Shown in pieces: positions 22,161 through 32,964 of a DNA stretch of 64,000 nucleotides. How positions within the stretch are numbered: the first letter of the stretch is position 1; each line of letters begins with the position of its first letter. Made by a program: the position numbers and the translations under genes. Origin of the DNA: Tupaia tana (Eukaryota; Chordata; Mammalia; Scandentia; Tupaiidae); NCBI GenBank assembly GCA_026018925.1, contig JAKSZU010000006.1, positions 132,101,592-132,165,591 on the forward strand. The letters are read 5' to 3'. The notes beneath the pieces are model-generated. The model made no database searches. It was not told where the DNA came from and worked only from the letters and a program-made list of their open reading frames with translations.

Positions 22161-23529
22161 GTTACATTTATAACAGTTCTCCTAAACCACATTGTGGACC
22201 CCAGAACGATTTATATAGTAAACCTTTACACAGGTAAAGGTTTCCAAAAGCATAAAAACCTGGGAAGCCTTTTCAGATTTACTAGAATAGTATAACATGA
22301 CTTAGCATTTGAAACATTTTATGAGATATGCTAATATTTTGTATTACTTCTCATGGAATGGTAAGTAATGAATATAAATATTTCATATAAATTTTATTTG
22401 AGAAAGTAAAATTAATAAATTAGCTCTTATTCCACTACACAGTTATTTTAAAAGATATTTTGAGGTAAATGTTAGTTCTTAACTGCATTGTCACAGACTA
22501 ACATGTTTCAATAAGCAATTTTTTAAATAAAATATATTTTATGACTTTTTAATTTAGCATAACAAATGAAAACTTTATCTTACTTAATTTAATAGTTACC
22601 TTGTTGGCTAGTTTAAAAAGAGCTTAATTTATGAACTCTTTAAGAAACACCTCTCAGTAAAGGAAGACATTTTTGCATATAAAAGATATAGCATTTTTCT
22701 TCACTTCTTTGCCCATAAATTGGAAGATTCTAGTACCAATGAAAATTCCTGGCTTAATTATCTAAGAAGTCTGAGTATCCCTAAAAAGGTGACAGTGAAT
22801 TAGGAAGCCTCTTTTCTCTTCTGTATTTTAGCATTAGTACTAGGGCAGCATTTAAACTATTATACAATAACTCACTTTAAGCTACTTACAGAGAATCATT
22901 AATTAAGGAACTTCTTCTACATTCAAATCTGTATTTGAATACTGTGTCTATATTTTGCTTCCGTGTCTTATGAGCTAATGAATGGTATAAAGAAAATATG
23001 TACAAAATGATTAAAATATTAGAAAGTAGGAATTTGAAAGAAGGGCATTCTTATAAGCCACTTAAGAAGAAATGAAATGCTATTTCCCTTTTATTTCCCT
23101 ATTTTAGTATGAAGGCTTAGCAAGCATTTAAGTTTTGATAACTCTTAATAGCTATTCATTCCAGTTTTCTGTCTGTCAGGACTTCTGACAGACATCCTAC
23201 CTTCTGGAGTATACGCAGTATGTGGTCTGTAAGTAAGAACAGGAAGCTTTCTAAACTACTGTTAACAGGAAGTCCATGAATACACATTTGAGGTGAATCC
23301 TGACCTAAAGTTTTCTACTGGAGTGATGAATTTTAGACCTCTGGAAATTAAAGCATTATGGAATTCCTCCCTCCCACTGTCCCACCAAATGAAGACAAAT
23401 TTTTAAAAAATGCCTTGGTCATAATAGAGTGGTCTAGAATAAACTCTTGAAATCCTTTTCATTGTGACACATAATACATTTTCAAAATTAGATTATATAT
23501 TTAATAAATAATAATTACATATTGTAGTT
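22161..23529. other. Unique AT-rich intron sequence
   Basis: A 1.4-kb stretch with no recognised repeat and no gene. Low repeat load is compatible with conserved noncoding sequence, but this is unproven. Confidence 0.5.
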
Positions 23530-23725
23530 ACATCCCAATTTAACTTCTTTAGAAATGCACACACTCACTCCATTTAAATTTTACAATCTCCTTACGAGGG
23601 GGTAGGGCAGACCTTACTGGGGCTACCCAAAAAATGAAAAGCTTAGTCACAGAGAAGAAAATGACTTGTTCAAGGGCACAGAATAATATGAAATGGGATC
23701 ATCACTACTAAGGTATTCTGACCCC
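23530..23725 (+). mobile_element. MIR
   Basis: ttttacaatctccttacgag, acttgttcaagggcacagaa and atgggatcatcactac follow the MIR core order. Confidence 0.6.
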
Positions 23726-23931
23726 ATATTTATTCTTATTTTCTGAAAGAATTTATTAAAGTCAGACAATTAATAATTTCAGATTATAAGTCTGATTCAT
23801 GCTTATTCATAGCTAAACTTGGATCAGTATGAAAAGTTTAAAATTAACCATCTCAGAGTACATTAGAATGTAAAGGCTATCTTGCAGATGAAAAATGTTC
23901 ACAAAGGAGAAAATGAATTAAAATAAAATAC
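23726..23931. other. Unique AT-rich intron sequence
   Basis: Nothing is recognised. Confidence 0.5.
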
Positions 23932-23940
23932 CATATACTG

Positions 23941-24191
23941 AGCAAGCAGGTAGTGTAGAGGTTAAGGGGCTAGATTCTACATAACTGATTGCTTGATTCG
24001 AGTCAGACCTGGAGGTTTGAAAATCACGCCAGGTGCGTGTGCATGTGTGCCCAAAATCCTGAGGGGAGAATGAAAGAGTAGGGATTATAGTGTGAACAGC
24101 CCCGTGGGGTGATTTCTCACTTTTCTTCTCTCTCTCTCTCTGGCAAGTGCATGCACCCTATAGCAAAACTAAAAAACAAACAGACAGAAAA
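23941..24191 (+). mobile_element. SINE-A, old copy with short TSD
   Basis: gcaagcaggtagtgtagagg head, gcccaaaatcctgagggg body. The TSD catatactg is at 23932-23940 and 24192-24200. Confidence 0.88.
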
Positions 24192-24200
24192 CATATACTG

Positions 24201-24465
24201 GGGCCCAGCTGCAATGACACAGCAGTAATGCAAATGCCCTGGAAGACTGGAAGCCATGTGGAGACCACAGGTTCAGAGCTCAAGGTCAGCTTGAAAACAT
24301 GCCAGGTGTATAAGCAGGCACCCAGGATGCTGAGAAGTTGGAGAGTTGAGAAAGGGAGATGACAGCATGATAAGACTCTGTCCAGGGTGCATCTCTTTTT
24401 TTCTCCCTTTCATATATACACACATGTACTCTCTATTATTTTAAAAAAATATACACACACAGGGG
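24201..24465 (+). mobile_element. SINE-C (chimera)
   Basis: gacacagcagtaatgcaaat head, caggttcagagctcaagg B-box region, then acccaggatgctgagaagtt and catgataagactctgtccag, which are 7SL-like. It abuts the preceding SINE-A directly. Confidence 0.6.
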
Positions 24466-24730
24466 ATGAAACCAGTTATATGAAGAATTCATTTGGGGCA
24501 AATATGTACATACAAACATGTTCATGGTTGTGTGGTTTAAAACTGCAAATGCTCCACACAAACTAGTGGCAAGCAAAAATGCAATATGGTACATCTAGTT
24601 TAATGAAATATGATGCAGGATAATTCAGGTCAAAAAGGATGGAGGAAGAAAGATGTCCAAGATAGTTTTATATTTGTAAATAGATTATAGTCTATATGTT
24701 GTTTATCCTTCTATACATTATGTACTATAT
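24466..24730. other. Unique AT-rich intron sequence
   Basis: tggtacatctagtttaatga and gatgcaggataattcaggt hint at a short L1 piece, but this is too weak to call. Confidence 0.35.
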
Positions 24731-24731
24731 A

Positions 24732-24813
24732 CTGGGTTATCAGAAAAGTTATGACATATTTTTTCTATGTTTTTTTTATGCAAAAATGTGTCATGACTTT
24801 TCTGACAACCCAA
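24732..24813. mobile_element. Mariner-type MITE, copy 3, most intact ends
   Basis: ctgggttatcagaaaagtta at the left, gtcatgacttttctgacaac then cca at the right; TA precedes it at 24730-24731. The centre is T-rich. Confidence 0.82.
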
Positions 24814-24821
24814 CAGAGCAT

Positions 24822-24825
<4 letters not shown>

Positions 24826-24855
<30 letters not shown>
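24826..24855. repeat. (CA)n microsatellite
   Basis: Fifteen CA units directly beyond the MITE. Confidence 0.93.
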
Positions 24856-24856
<1 letters not shown>

Positions 24857-24937
24857 ATCATATGTATATTAGAATACACATGGTTACATTCTATATACTA
24901 CATTTCAATATCTAGATATAAAATAGATATAACATTT

Positions 24938-25034
24938 ACCCAGCGTGAGTTTAAGCCACCGGGTCTGGGACTCGAACTGCAGTCGACTACATGGGAGTCC
25001 AGTGACATAGCCATTACGCCAACTGCTGGTCCCC
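24938..25034 (-). mobile_element. SINE-A fragment lacking its 3' part
   Basis: Only the tRNA-like head and the first body bases remain (cccagcgtgagtttaagcca to ccattacgccaactgctggt). No tail or TSD is seen. The missing part is the 3' end, not the 5' end usual for retroposon truncation. Confidence 0.88.
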
Positions 25035-25229
25035 TGTTTTGGTCTTTCATAGCAACTAAATCTGTACACAAATTATCTCAGGATGCAATTCCACATGAAA
25101 TTATAAGGGCATGATTTTTTTTTCATCCTCACGGAAAAGATGCATCTGTTATAGAGTACAAAGCAAAATTCTATCTTAGCTTGTCTTATTGAATATTTTT
25201 CTGCTTTCATACTTTCCAATTAATCTTGT

Positions 25230-25445
25230 TTGTCGGACAGCGGCACAGTGGTAACACAATGTTCTGTGAGGCTGACCCACATGGAAAATCTGGGTTCGTA
25301 TCCACAGGCCTCATGGAATACACTGAATCTTGCCCATGATCTGGGACTGGCTGGGGTTGGGAAATTGAGGCACTGAGATTCTACTGGGGGGACTCTTTAT
25401 CTCCTCTGTCTCTCTCACTCATGGGAGAAAAGAAAAAAAAAACTT
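25230..25445 (+). mobile_element. SINE-B
   Basis: cagcggcacagtggtaacac head, gggttcgtatccacaggcct B box, cttgcccatgatctgggact body, then a CT tract and A-rich tail. Confidence 0.8.
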
Positions 25446-25475
25446 TTTAAAAACTGCCTTCTAATGGAGCTTGCT

Positions 25476-25714
25476 TTCTTTTTAATTGCCAGAGGGCTCA
25501 TGCACTAACCAAAGAAAAAATTGCCTTCCCGCTTTGGGGCACTGTGGCACAACAATCTTTTTTCCTCCATTTCTCCATGTTGCCGTTTGGGGCCACACAT
25601 GCACATGTGCCCAATGTGTTTTTCAAGTTGCCAGGGCCAGAATTTGAAACTTGGTCACCATGTGAAATCTGGCTTCCTATGCACAATGCTTAACCACTGC
25701 ACATAGGGCCAGTC
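25476..25714 (-). mobile_element. SINE-A, old copy with diverged TSD
   Basis: attgccagagggctcatgca to ccactgcacatagggcca. The flanks tctaatggagcttgct and tctaatggagtttgct differ by one base. Confidence 0.85.
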
Positions 25715-25729
25715 CTCTAATGGAGTTTG

Positions 25730-25888
25730 CTACAGTGAAAGAGTACTGGAGCTAACCACTGTCCAGTATCATTAACAGTTACATTATTCAAATATAAGGA
25801 TACAGTGCTTTTTTGGGTTTATACTTCTGTTTGATGAGCTGAATTGTTGTGCATCTGCTACTAACATGAGATTCCATACTTCTAGTGA

Positions 25889-25921
<33 letters not shown>

Positions 25922-26146
25922 AAACCAAGAAGTCTAAGTGTTAGACTTGAATATAGCAAATTCTTGTGATAATATTACACTTTGAGGCTTCTTGGATAAC
26001 AGCAAAGAGTACTGTTAACCACTCATTGCATTTGACAAATTTATATTGTCAAAAAGGAGAATCAGGTCAAAAAGAGAACACTGAGCTGAATGGGCTTAAC
26101 GTTCAGAAATAGCATTCTTATGTTCTCAATGGTTAAACACACACAC

Positions 26147-26183
<37 letters not shown>

Positions 26184-26184
26184 A
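25730..26184. other. Unique intron sequence with an orphan poly(A)
   Basis: An A-run of about 30 at 25890-25920 has no SINE attached. A (CA)n lies at about 26151-26180. No gene. Confidence 0.6.
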
Positions 26185-26460
26185 AAGGGCCAATGGATAG
26201 GTTGGAGGCTAAGCTGTCTGGATCCCACATGGCTGGCAGAGTGGTTTGAAGTCCAGGTCTGGCATCTTGAGAAACACACTAGGCCCGTGTGTATGTATCC
26301 CCAAAATCCTGAGAGAAGAGAGAAGAAGGGATTGGACCATGGTCATTCCCCTGAGGGATGATTTCTCCCTTCAGCAGGCCACCCCACCACACACATACCC
26401 ATTCCTGTTTCTCTCTGGCAAACACAAATGCTCTATAGCAAAATGCTAAAACAAAACTAA
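26185..26460 (+). mobile_element. SINE-A, old copy
   Basis: aatggataggttggaggcta head, ccccaaaatcctgagagaag body, caaatgctctatagcaaaat end. It contains extra CA-rich bases before the 3' end. Confidence 0.78.
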
Positions 26461-26524
26461 ATTAAACTTTTAAAAAAAGGGAAAGAACCACACAGGATTG
26501 ATTTAAAGATTAGTTATAGTCATT

Positions 26525-26756
26525 GGGACCAGCAGTTGGCGTAATGGCTATGTCACTGGACTCCCATGTAGTTGACCGTGATTTGAGTCCCGGACCCAGT
26601 GGCTTAAACTCAGGCTGGGCACGTGTGCATGCGTGCACAAAATCCCAAGGGGAGACTGGAGGAGAAGAGATTACGGTGTGGCCATCCTCCCTGGGGTTGA
26701 TTTCTTGCTTTCTGTCTCTCTGTCTCTCTCTGACTTTCTGATGAGCACACACTCCC

Positions 26757-26789
<33 letters not shown>

Positions 26790-26810
26790 CACTCTCAAAA
26801 AAAAATTAGG
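26525..26810 (+). mobile_element. SINE-A, young copy with A29 tail
   Basis: gggaccagcagttggcgtaa head. The tail is about 29 A, then cactctc and more A. The TSD tatagtcatt is at 26515-26524 and 26811-26820. Confidence 0.92.
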
Positions 26811-26820
26811 TATAGTCATT

Positions 26821-28479
26821 ATGTAATAAAATCTAAAAAAATTATCAAAGATGAGTTTTGTTTTTTGGTTTGCTTGTATATGTGTGATTTCATGGTGACT
26901 GTGTATGTATGTGTGTATGTGTGTGTGTAGGGAAAGAGGAAGGGGTCTGGATTAAACACTGATTACTAATATGGATCAGTTATTACCTCACAGAATTATG
27001 ATGCTTAAAATCAATTATGCGATTATGTTTTATGAACAATAATGTATAATATAAGCTATTAATTTTATACCAAGTTATAATATTAGAATTTCCACTCCAG
27101 AGACATTTCCTTTTTTTCAGTGATGATTCTTATGAAAATACTATCAACTCCAATTTTTATCAAAAATATATATTCTTGACTTAGAAATATCTCTCCCATG
27201 AGATCTGGATGGCAGCTGTCACTATGTAACTATGGCATGTTGTATATATTTCTGTACCCATTCTCTTTATTTTTCAATCATTTCATATTTTTATATAACT
27301 AGTGTAACTTATTTGAAAAGATAATTTCAATGATTGACTGTTCAGATACCAAAGTAATTTTTTACAAAAATAGTTATGAAACTCTACAACTAAGTCAGGC
27401 TTTCCCAAAGTCATTGCCTTGTAAGATCTGGGGGAGAGAGCTGGCCACAGCAATTCTCACATACACAACACAGAAGCCTGAAGGTACGACTGCATCCTCT
27501 TCCCTCTGTTTATTTACAAAGAACCTACAGTGTGTGATCTTGACAGCACATGTTTCTTATTTGGTCAGTTTGATAAAAGCATACCATGTCAATGGTTTTA
27601 GGCCTGTGATTCAGCACTGATTATCAATGACCTGTATGTCAGCTGATGCAGCTGACACAGTTAAATCAGAAATTAGCATGCAGTTTCCTAAAATGCCAGA
27701 CACATGAACTCTGCACAAGAGAGATATAATGGAACCCACATGATACCCCCATTAAACAATGAAACATGTGACATTAACTAAAAACAGGAACACATCAGCA
27801 AATATGCCTGAGGAAGTTTATGGTATTTAACTCCTGAACATTAATTTTATTGTGGTGTATGAGGAACTAATTAACTGAGAGTTTCCTTTTTTATTGGAAG
27901 CGGAAATACTGTTCAGAAAACTGATGAAGAGTAAATACAGCATATTTTAAGTTTATTAAGCTTGGCTCATCGACTTCTATTTATTTAAGCTAATCTCATA
28001 AGGCAATTAAATATTTCAATCAGGAACTTTATATGGCTATTTTATTTAGCATGTTTCTGAAATTTAATCAATGTGTTAAAATGCAGAATGAGTATGTGAA
28101 TATATTTCTACTTTCCTATAGCCAAAACAGTGACTAAATACATTTTCTTAAAAAAAAAAAATTATACAATCTTTTTCTGACATAGCTCAGATAAACAGGC
28201 AAGTGGAAAATGACAAGAGAAAAACTTTAAAACTTGCTAATTATAATGAAAACAGCTAAGATTAAGTTTGTTCAAAGTCAGACAAACATTTTCATTAGCC
28301 CTATACTACTTCTCTGTAAACAGTTGTTATTGTTCTCAGTCCAAGGAATCCTCATTCAGCATGGCAGAGGGAGTTTCAGCCCATCAAAAATATAAAATGC
28401 AATTAAATGTTGGCTGTGATTCTTAGAATCTTTTTTTTTTTTTTGAACTAGGGTCTGTGTCTTCCTGGCACTATATTAT
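26821..28479. other. SINE-free AT-rich stretch with possible conserved elements
   Basis: 1.7 kb without a recognised repeat, apart from a GT-rich patch at about 26900-26930. It contains the double E-box palindrome at 27637 and homeodomain-like tttaat/attaaa runs at about 27960-28080. No coding frame is credible. Confidence 0.5.
27637..27657. promoter_or_regulatory. Perfect 21-bp palindrome with two E-boxes
   Basis: TGTCAGCTG, spacer atg, CAGCTGACA: 9-bp arms, each holding a CAGCTG E-box and a TGTCA (MEIS/TGIF-like) core. It lies in SINE-free sequence. A regulatory role is inferred. Confidence 0.35.
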
Positions 28480-28700
28480 TTTAATACTTATTTCTTATAA
28501 ATAATCTAATAAAACAGGCTAATTGTTATGCACTGTTCCATATGTAGTCTCACTTAATCTGTGTAACAATTCAGTAAAATGGCTTTTATTAATTTATTTT
28601 GCAGATGAGGAAACTGAAGTTTGGTCATTTGAATACGGACAATCAAAGTAGCTGGATGAGGCAAATCCTGATTCCAAATCCCTGTTCTTTCTTTTCAAGT
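28480..28700 (+). mobile_element. MIR
   Basis: gtctcacttaatctgtgtaa and tgcagatgaggaaactgaag are diagnostic for MIR. Confidence 0.82.
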
Positions 28701-28835
28701 ACCTTCAACATGTAGTTGTCTATATGAGGTTGGGTTAATGAAATCAAAACAAACAAACAAAACTTTATACACTAGAATATACACTAGACCAGAGTAAAAG
28801 TCCCCAAAAGTTCTTGAATCAAGAAATCATGAGTG

Positions 28836-29106
28836 GGAACCAGCAGTTAGCGTAATGGCTATGTCGCTGGACTCCCACGTAGTCGACCTCGGTTCGCGTC
28901 CCGGACCCGGTGGCTTAAAAACTCACGCTGGGTGCATGTGCGTGCGTGCCCAAGATCCCGAGAGGAGAATGGAGGAGAAGGGATTGCGGCGTGACCATCC
29001 CCCCTGGGGGGTGATTTCTCGCTTTCTCTCTCTATGTCTCTCTCTGTCTGTTTGGCGAGCGCACGCGCCCTATAGCGAAAAACCTCTCCCCTCCCCCCAA
29101 AAAAGA
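28836..29106 (+). mobile_element. SINE-A, young copy with 15-bp TSD
   Basis: ttagcgtaatgg and ggttcgcgtcccgg boxes; gcgagcgcacgcgccctata end. The TSD aagaaatcatgagtg is exact at 28821-28835 and 29107-29121. It is among the most CpG-rich copies. Confidence 0.96.
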
Positions 29107-29260
29107 AAGAAATCATGAGTGACTCAGTAATGTTTTCATGGCACCTTTAGGACAAAAGCAATATCCTGTCACTCCATTTTATTAAATAGCAAAGTTCGAA
29201 CAACCTAACTATGGTAATTTACATAGTATCTGATAGATGCCTCTGTGTTTTCTCTGAAAT

Positions 29261-29358
29261 TTTAAAATATCTCACGTAACCCCCTCAAGTAGGGACAGCA
29301 CCTAGATATTTTTAAATGTCTCGTGTAACCCCCTCAAGTAGGGACGTCTCCCTAGGAG
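29261..29358. repeat. Two-copy tandem duplication, period 49 bp
   Basis: taaccccctcaagtagggac occurs at 29277 and again at 29326, with related flanks on both sides. Confidence 0.88.
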
Positions 29359-29620
29359 CTTTGGTACACAATTTGGAAGCCACGGCATTGAGCACATTCC
29401 CATCTACATGAAAGGACTCCATCTAGAGCTATGTTACACACTGAATGTCATAGTTCGGGCTAACCTACAAAGCCAGTTCTTTTAAAAAATATATATTTTA
29501 AAAGACCTATTTGCTTTACACTGTATACAGAAGATGGGCTGCTTAATGGGAGATGTTTTTCCTACAGATTTTTTTATTTCCACATAAAAAGTCTTTCTGT
29601 CAAAATTTTGAAAGCATCTA
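29359..29620. other. Unique intron sequence
   Basis: Nothing is recognised. Confidence 0.5.
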
Positions 29621-29706
29621 TTGGGGTTGTGGAAAAGTCGTGATTTTTTTTTTTTTTTTTTTGGTTTTCTATGCAAAAATGCATCATGACTTTTCTGATG
29701 ACCCAA
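29621..29706. mobile_element. Mariner-type MITE, copy 4, with TA duplication
   Basis: ttggggttgtggaaaagtcg at the left, catgacttttctgatgaccc then aa at the right. TA flanks are at 29619-29620 and 29707-29708. The centre is a T18 run. Confidence 0.8.
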
Positions 29707-29708
29707 TA

Positions 29709-30679
29709 TTACAATAACATAACTGGAAATTTTATACACAGACAGAAACAAAGAGAGACAAAGGACTATAGTCATTAAAAATAAGAGAAACACCTATTTT
29801 CACTTCTGCCTCTAAAATACGTGCTCTGAAGACACAGTAGTTGTTAACCTGAGCATGAGCTATGGGGAAGCTGTGTATTGCAGGAAGGGGACCAGAGTGG
29901 AAGGTGGGGAAAGTGGTACTGACCAACCTTCTGCCCTTCAACCATGTCATCTCAGAAGTCTCTACTGAGTTGTATAAGTTGGGCTAACACCAATATGCAT
30001 GTTAGAAATGATTTTCCTCTCTTTAAAGTATAATTATTTTCTAAGATAAGCAAATACAAAAATGGTATCTTCCCAACAACATAAAACTGTTCTTTGGGTA
30101 TCAAAGGCACTTAAATTGTATTTCAAAAATATGTACCTGACACAAGCATCGTAGTTCACAGGTGAAATCTTTCATGAAGAGGTCAGGATTCTATTGCCTC
30201 TCTAGCAGAGTCAAACGGACTGTGCTCGGACCCCTCAGCCATCCAGACATACATGAACTAATTCATGTGTACACTCACTTATTTTATGATTTACTAGAAC
30301 TTTATTTCATTTCTCAAACTTAATTAAAAGGCTGTAAGACTATTTTCTGATTAAAATGAGCTACCTGCAAATATAATTTAGCATTGGAATTCCTAATTAT
30401 ATATTATAAAATCTGGGAGCATTTACACATAGCTACCTAGCTGACAATTTTAATAAAACGAACAAGTTAAAAATATACATTATTGACACTTTTTCTCTCT
30501 GAATGAACTAATCTCTGAATAGAGTTAAACAATTAAACCAGTGTTTTTACATTTACATAATTATTTTCAAGTTCTCTACTTTTATTTTTTTATACACACA
30601 TATTCAGTTTAATTCTATATCATTTTACCTCCTCAGAAGCTTGAAACTATCTTTACATTTTAAGAAATAACGAGGAAAA
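29709..30679. other. Unique intron sequence
   Basis: No gene or recognised repeat. Confidence 0.5.
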
Positions 30680-30892
30680 CAGGGCAACCCCACAGCACAA
30701 TGGTTAAGCCCCATACATAGGGAACTGGATCATGCCAGGGACTTGTGCGTGTATGTCCAAAATCCTGACAAAATGGAGAAATGGAGGAAAAGGGTCATGG
30801 AAAGACCATGCTCTATTAGAGGGTGCTTTCTCCTTTACTCTCTTCCTCTCAGGCAAGTACATGCACCCGCTGGCAATCAAAAAATAAGTAGA
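30680..30892 (+). mobile_element. SINE-A, old copy
   Basis: ccccacagcacaatggttaa head, gtccaaaatcctgacaaaat body, gtacatgcacccgctggcaa end. The head is internally shortened. Confidence 0.75.
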
Positions 30893-30893
30893 G

Positions 30894-31140
30894 GGCCAGC
30901 CAGTGGCATGTCGGTTGAGGGGTCTGGATCTGGATCCCACATGGTCCACTGCACAGTCTGACTTGAAAAAAAAAAAAAAAAACATTCCAGGCACATGTGT
31001 ATGTGTGCCCAAATACTGAGAGGTGAGCGGAAAAAGGGGTTGTGGCATGGCCATTCCCTAATGGGCGGCTTTCTCACTTTCTCTCTCTCTCCAGTGAGTA
31101 CATGTACCCTATAGCAAATTTTAAAAAACAAAGAGAAAGA
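30894..31140 (+). mobile_element. SINE-A, old copy with an internal A18 run
   Basis: gggccagccagtggcatgtc head. An A-run at about 30965-30982 interrupts the head/body junction before cattccaggcacatgtgtat. It abuts the preceding SINE. Confidence 0.82.
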
Positions 31141-31301
31141 AAATGGTTACCTAGATATGAATCCATGAAGACATATGGTTTCATGCTTGATGTCATAAAT
31201 GCAAAATGACAAGACAGAAAGTGAGATTCTGGAAATAATGTATTAATATTTGTAAAACTGGTCTACCAACTAATGAATAAAAGTGAACTATGGTATTCTT
31301 T

Positions 31302-31570
31302 TTTTTTTCTTTTATGGAGAGGTTTTTTTGCTATAGGGCGCGTGTGCTTGCCAGAAAGACAGAGAGAGAGACAGAGAGATAGAAAGCGAGAAATCACCCC
31401 CTAGGGGGGATGGCCACGCCGCAATCCCTTTTCCTCCATTCTCCTCTCGGGATCTTGGGCACGCACGCACACGCACCCGGCATGAGTTTAAGCCACCAGG
31501 TCCAGGACGCGAACCACGGTCAACTACATGGGAGTCCAGCAACATAGCCATTTCGCTAACTGCTGGTCCC
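31302..31570 (-). mobile_element. SINE-A, young copy with 16-bp TSD
   Basis: gctatagggcgcgtgtgctt to gctaactgctggtccc. The TSD aactatggtattcttt is exact at 31286-31301 and 31571-31586. Confidence 0.95.
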
Positions 31571-31586
31571 AACTATGGTATTCTTT

Positions 31587-32130
31587 AAGACTTCTATTTT
31601 TCTAGTCAGTTTTCTCTGAAGTTTCTACCTGTGCTATTAATTTACTCTTGCCAGTGCTTAAAGATGTGCATTTCAGCAATTCAGAGTATCATAATAACTA
31701 CATTTTGTATGTTTCCATACCATATATATATACCATTGTATATATTAAAGAAAAAAATTAAAAATATCTCTCTAACCAACTAAAAGTTGCTTTGGTTTTT
31801 AATTTTAATTTTTTTTTTCCAGAAAACAAAACGGGAGATGTTAACTCAATCTATAATGGTTAGGCACCTCAACTTCTGTTTTTATTGTATTTCTTCCCTA
31901 TTGGGCACATTTAAAGCTTCTTGTTCAGTTCAAGAAATTTTTCTTTAAGTTTGTTTTACATATTTTATTGAGACACATAGTATAAAGAGGAAAATTTATC
32001 ATCAGTACCTTCTATGAAAAGATTTGATAAAGAACAAATGCATTTTTAATGTACCTTTCATATCTACTTAAAACTAAAGATGAGTTGGTCATTCTTTTTA
32101 ATTAAGAACTATGCAATGTTACTCCAATAA
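31587..32130. other. Unique AT-rich intron sequence
   Basis: No gene or recognised repeat. Confidence 0.5.
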
Positions 32131-32335
32131 ATGGCTCAGACACCATGGCACAGGTGATAGGTCAGCATTGAAAGACAGGAGAGCCACATGGAAATCCTAG
32201 GTTCAGAACTAGGGTTGATCTGAAAACAGAGGGTACACATGTTCGCATCTGGCTGAGAAGCTGGGGTGGGATGCTGCCATGGCAAGAAACTGCTAAGGTT
32301 ACTATCTTTTTCTAAATAAATAAATAAACGAACAA
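32131..32335 (+). mobile_element. SINE-C or SINE-B, old copy
   Basis: ccatggcacaggtgataggt head, aggttcagaactagggttg B-box relic, then ctggctgagaagctggggtg. Tail aaataaataaataaacg. Confidence 0.55.
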
Positions 32336-32445
32336 TTAACTTTAAAATTTTAAGATAACTGGCAACCAGAAAGGTCACAAATGGTTGGCAATTATGAAGG
32401 GAATAAAATAGGAAGTCATCCCACTGAAGACAGACCATGACAAAA

Positions 32446-32709
32446 TTTCTTTATAAATTTTGCTAGAGGGTGTGTACAGTCACCAGGGAGAGACAAGGAA
32501 AGAGAGAGAGAGAATGGGAGAAATCCTTCCTCCCATAGTGGACGGTCATGCCACAATCCCTTCTCCATTTCTCCCTTCTTTAGGGATTTTTGGGTATGCT
32601 CACACTTAGGTCCCACGTGTTTATCAAGCTGCCACATCATGGACTCAAACCACACAGTTGGACATATGGTATACAGTCACCTTAATCACAATGCCACTAG
32701 CTGGCCCCA
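32446..32709 (-). mobile_element. SINE-A, old copy
   Basis: ttgctagagggtgtgtacag to aatgccactagctggcccc. Confidence 0.82.
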
Positions 32710-32713
32710 AGAT

Positions 32714-32964
32714 TATTTTTTTTTTAATTGCCAAAGCGCTCACAAGAGGTGAGTGAGAGAAAGAAAAAAAAATCACTCAATGGGACATGGTCATGCCACA
32801 ATACTTTTTTCTTCATTTCTCCACCCCTCAGGATTTTGTGCAATCATGTACATGTGCCTAGTTTATTTTTCAAGCCACCAGAGCAGGCTGTGACCCACAG
32901 GTGGACATGTGGGATCCGACTCACTACACAAAGGGCTTAAGCATTGCACTACAGGGTCAGTCCT
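32714..32964 (-). mobile_element. SINE-A, old copy
   Basis: aattgccaaagcgctcacaa to tgcactacagggtcagtcc. Flanking caagatta and caagata suggest a TSD at the edge of the preceding SINE. Confidence 0.78.

Noticed and set aside
25890-25920. Orphan poly(A) as a processed pseudogene tail
   Set aside because: No retrocopy sequence or target-site duplication was found beside it.
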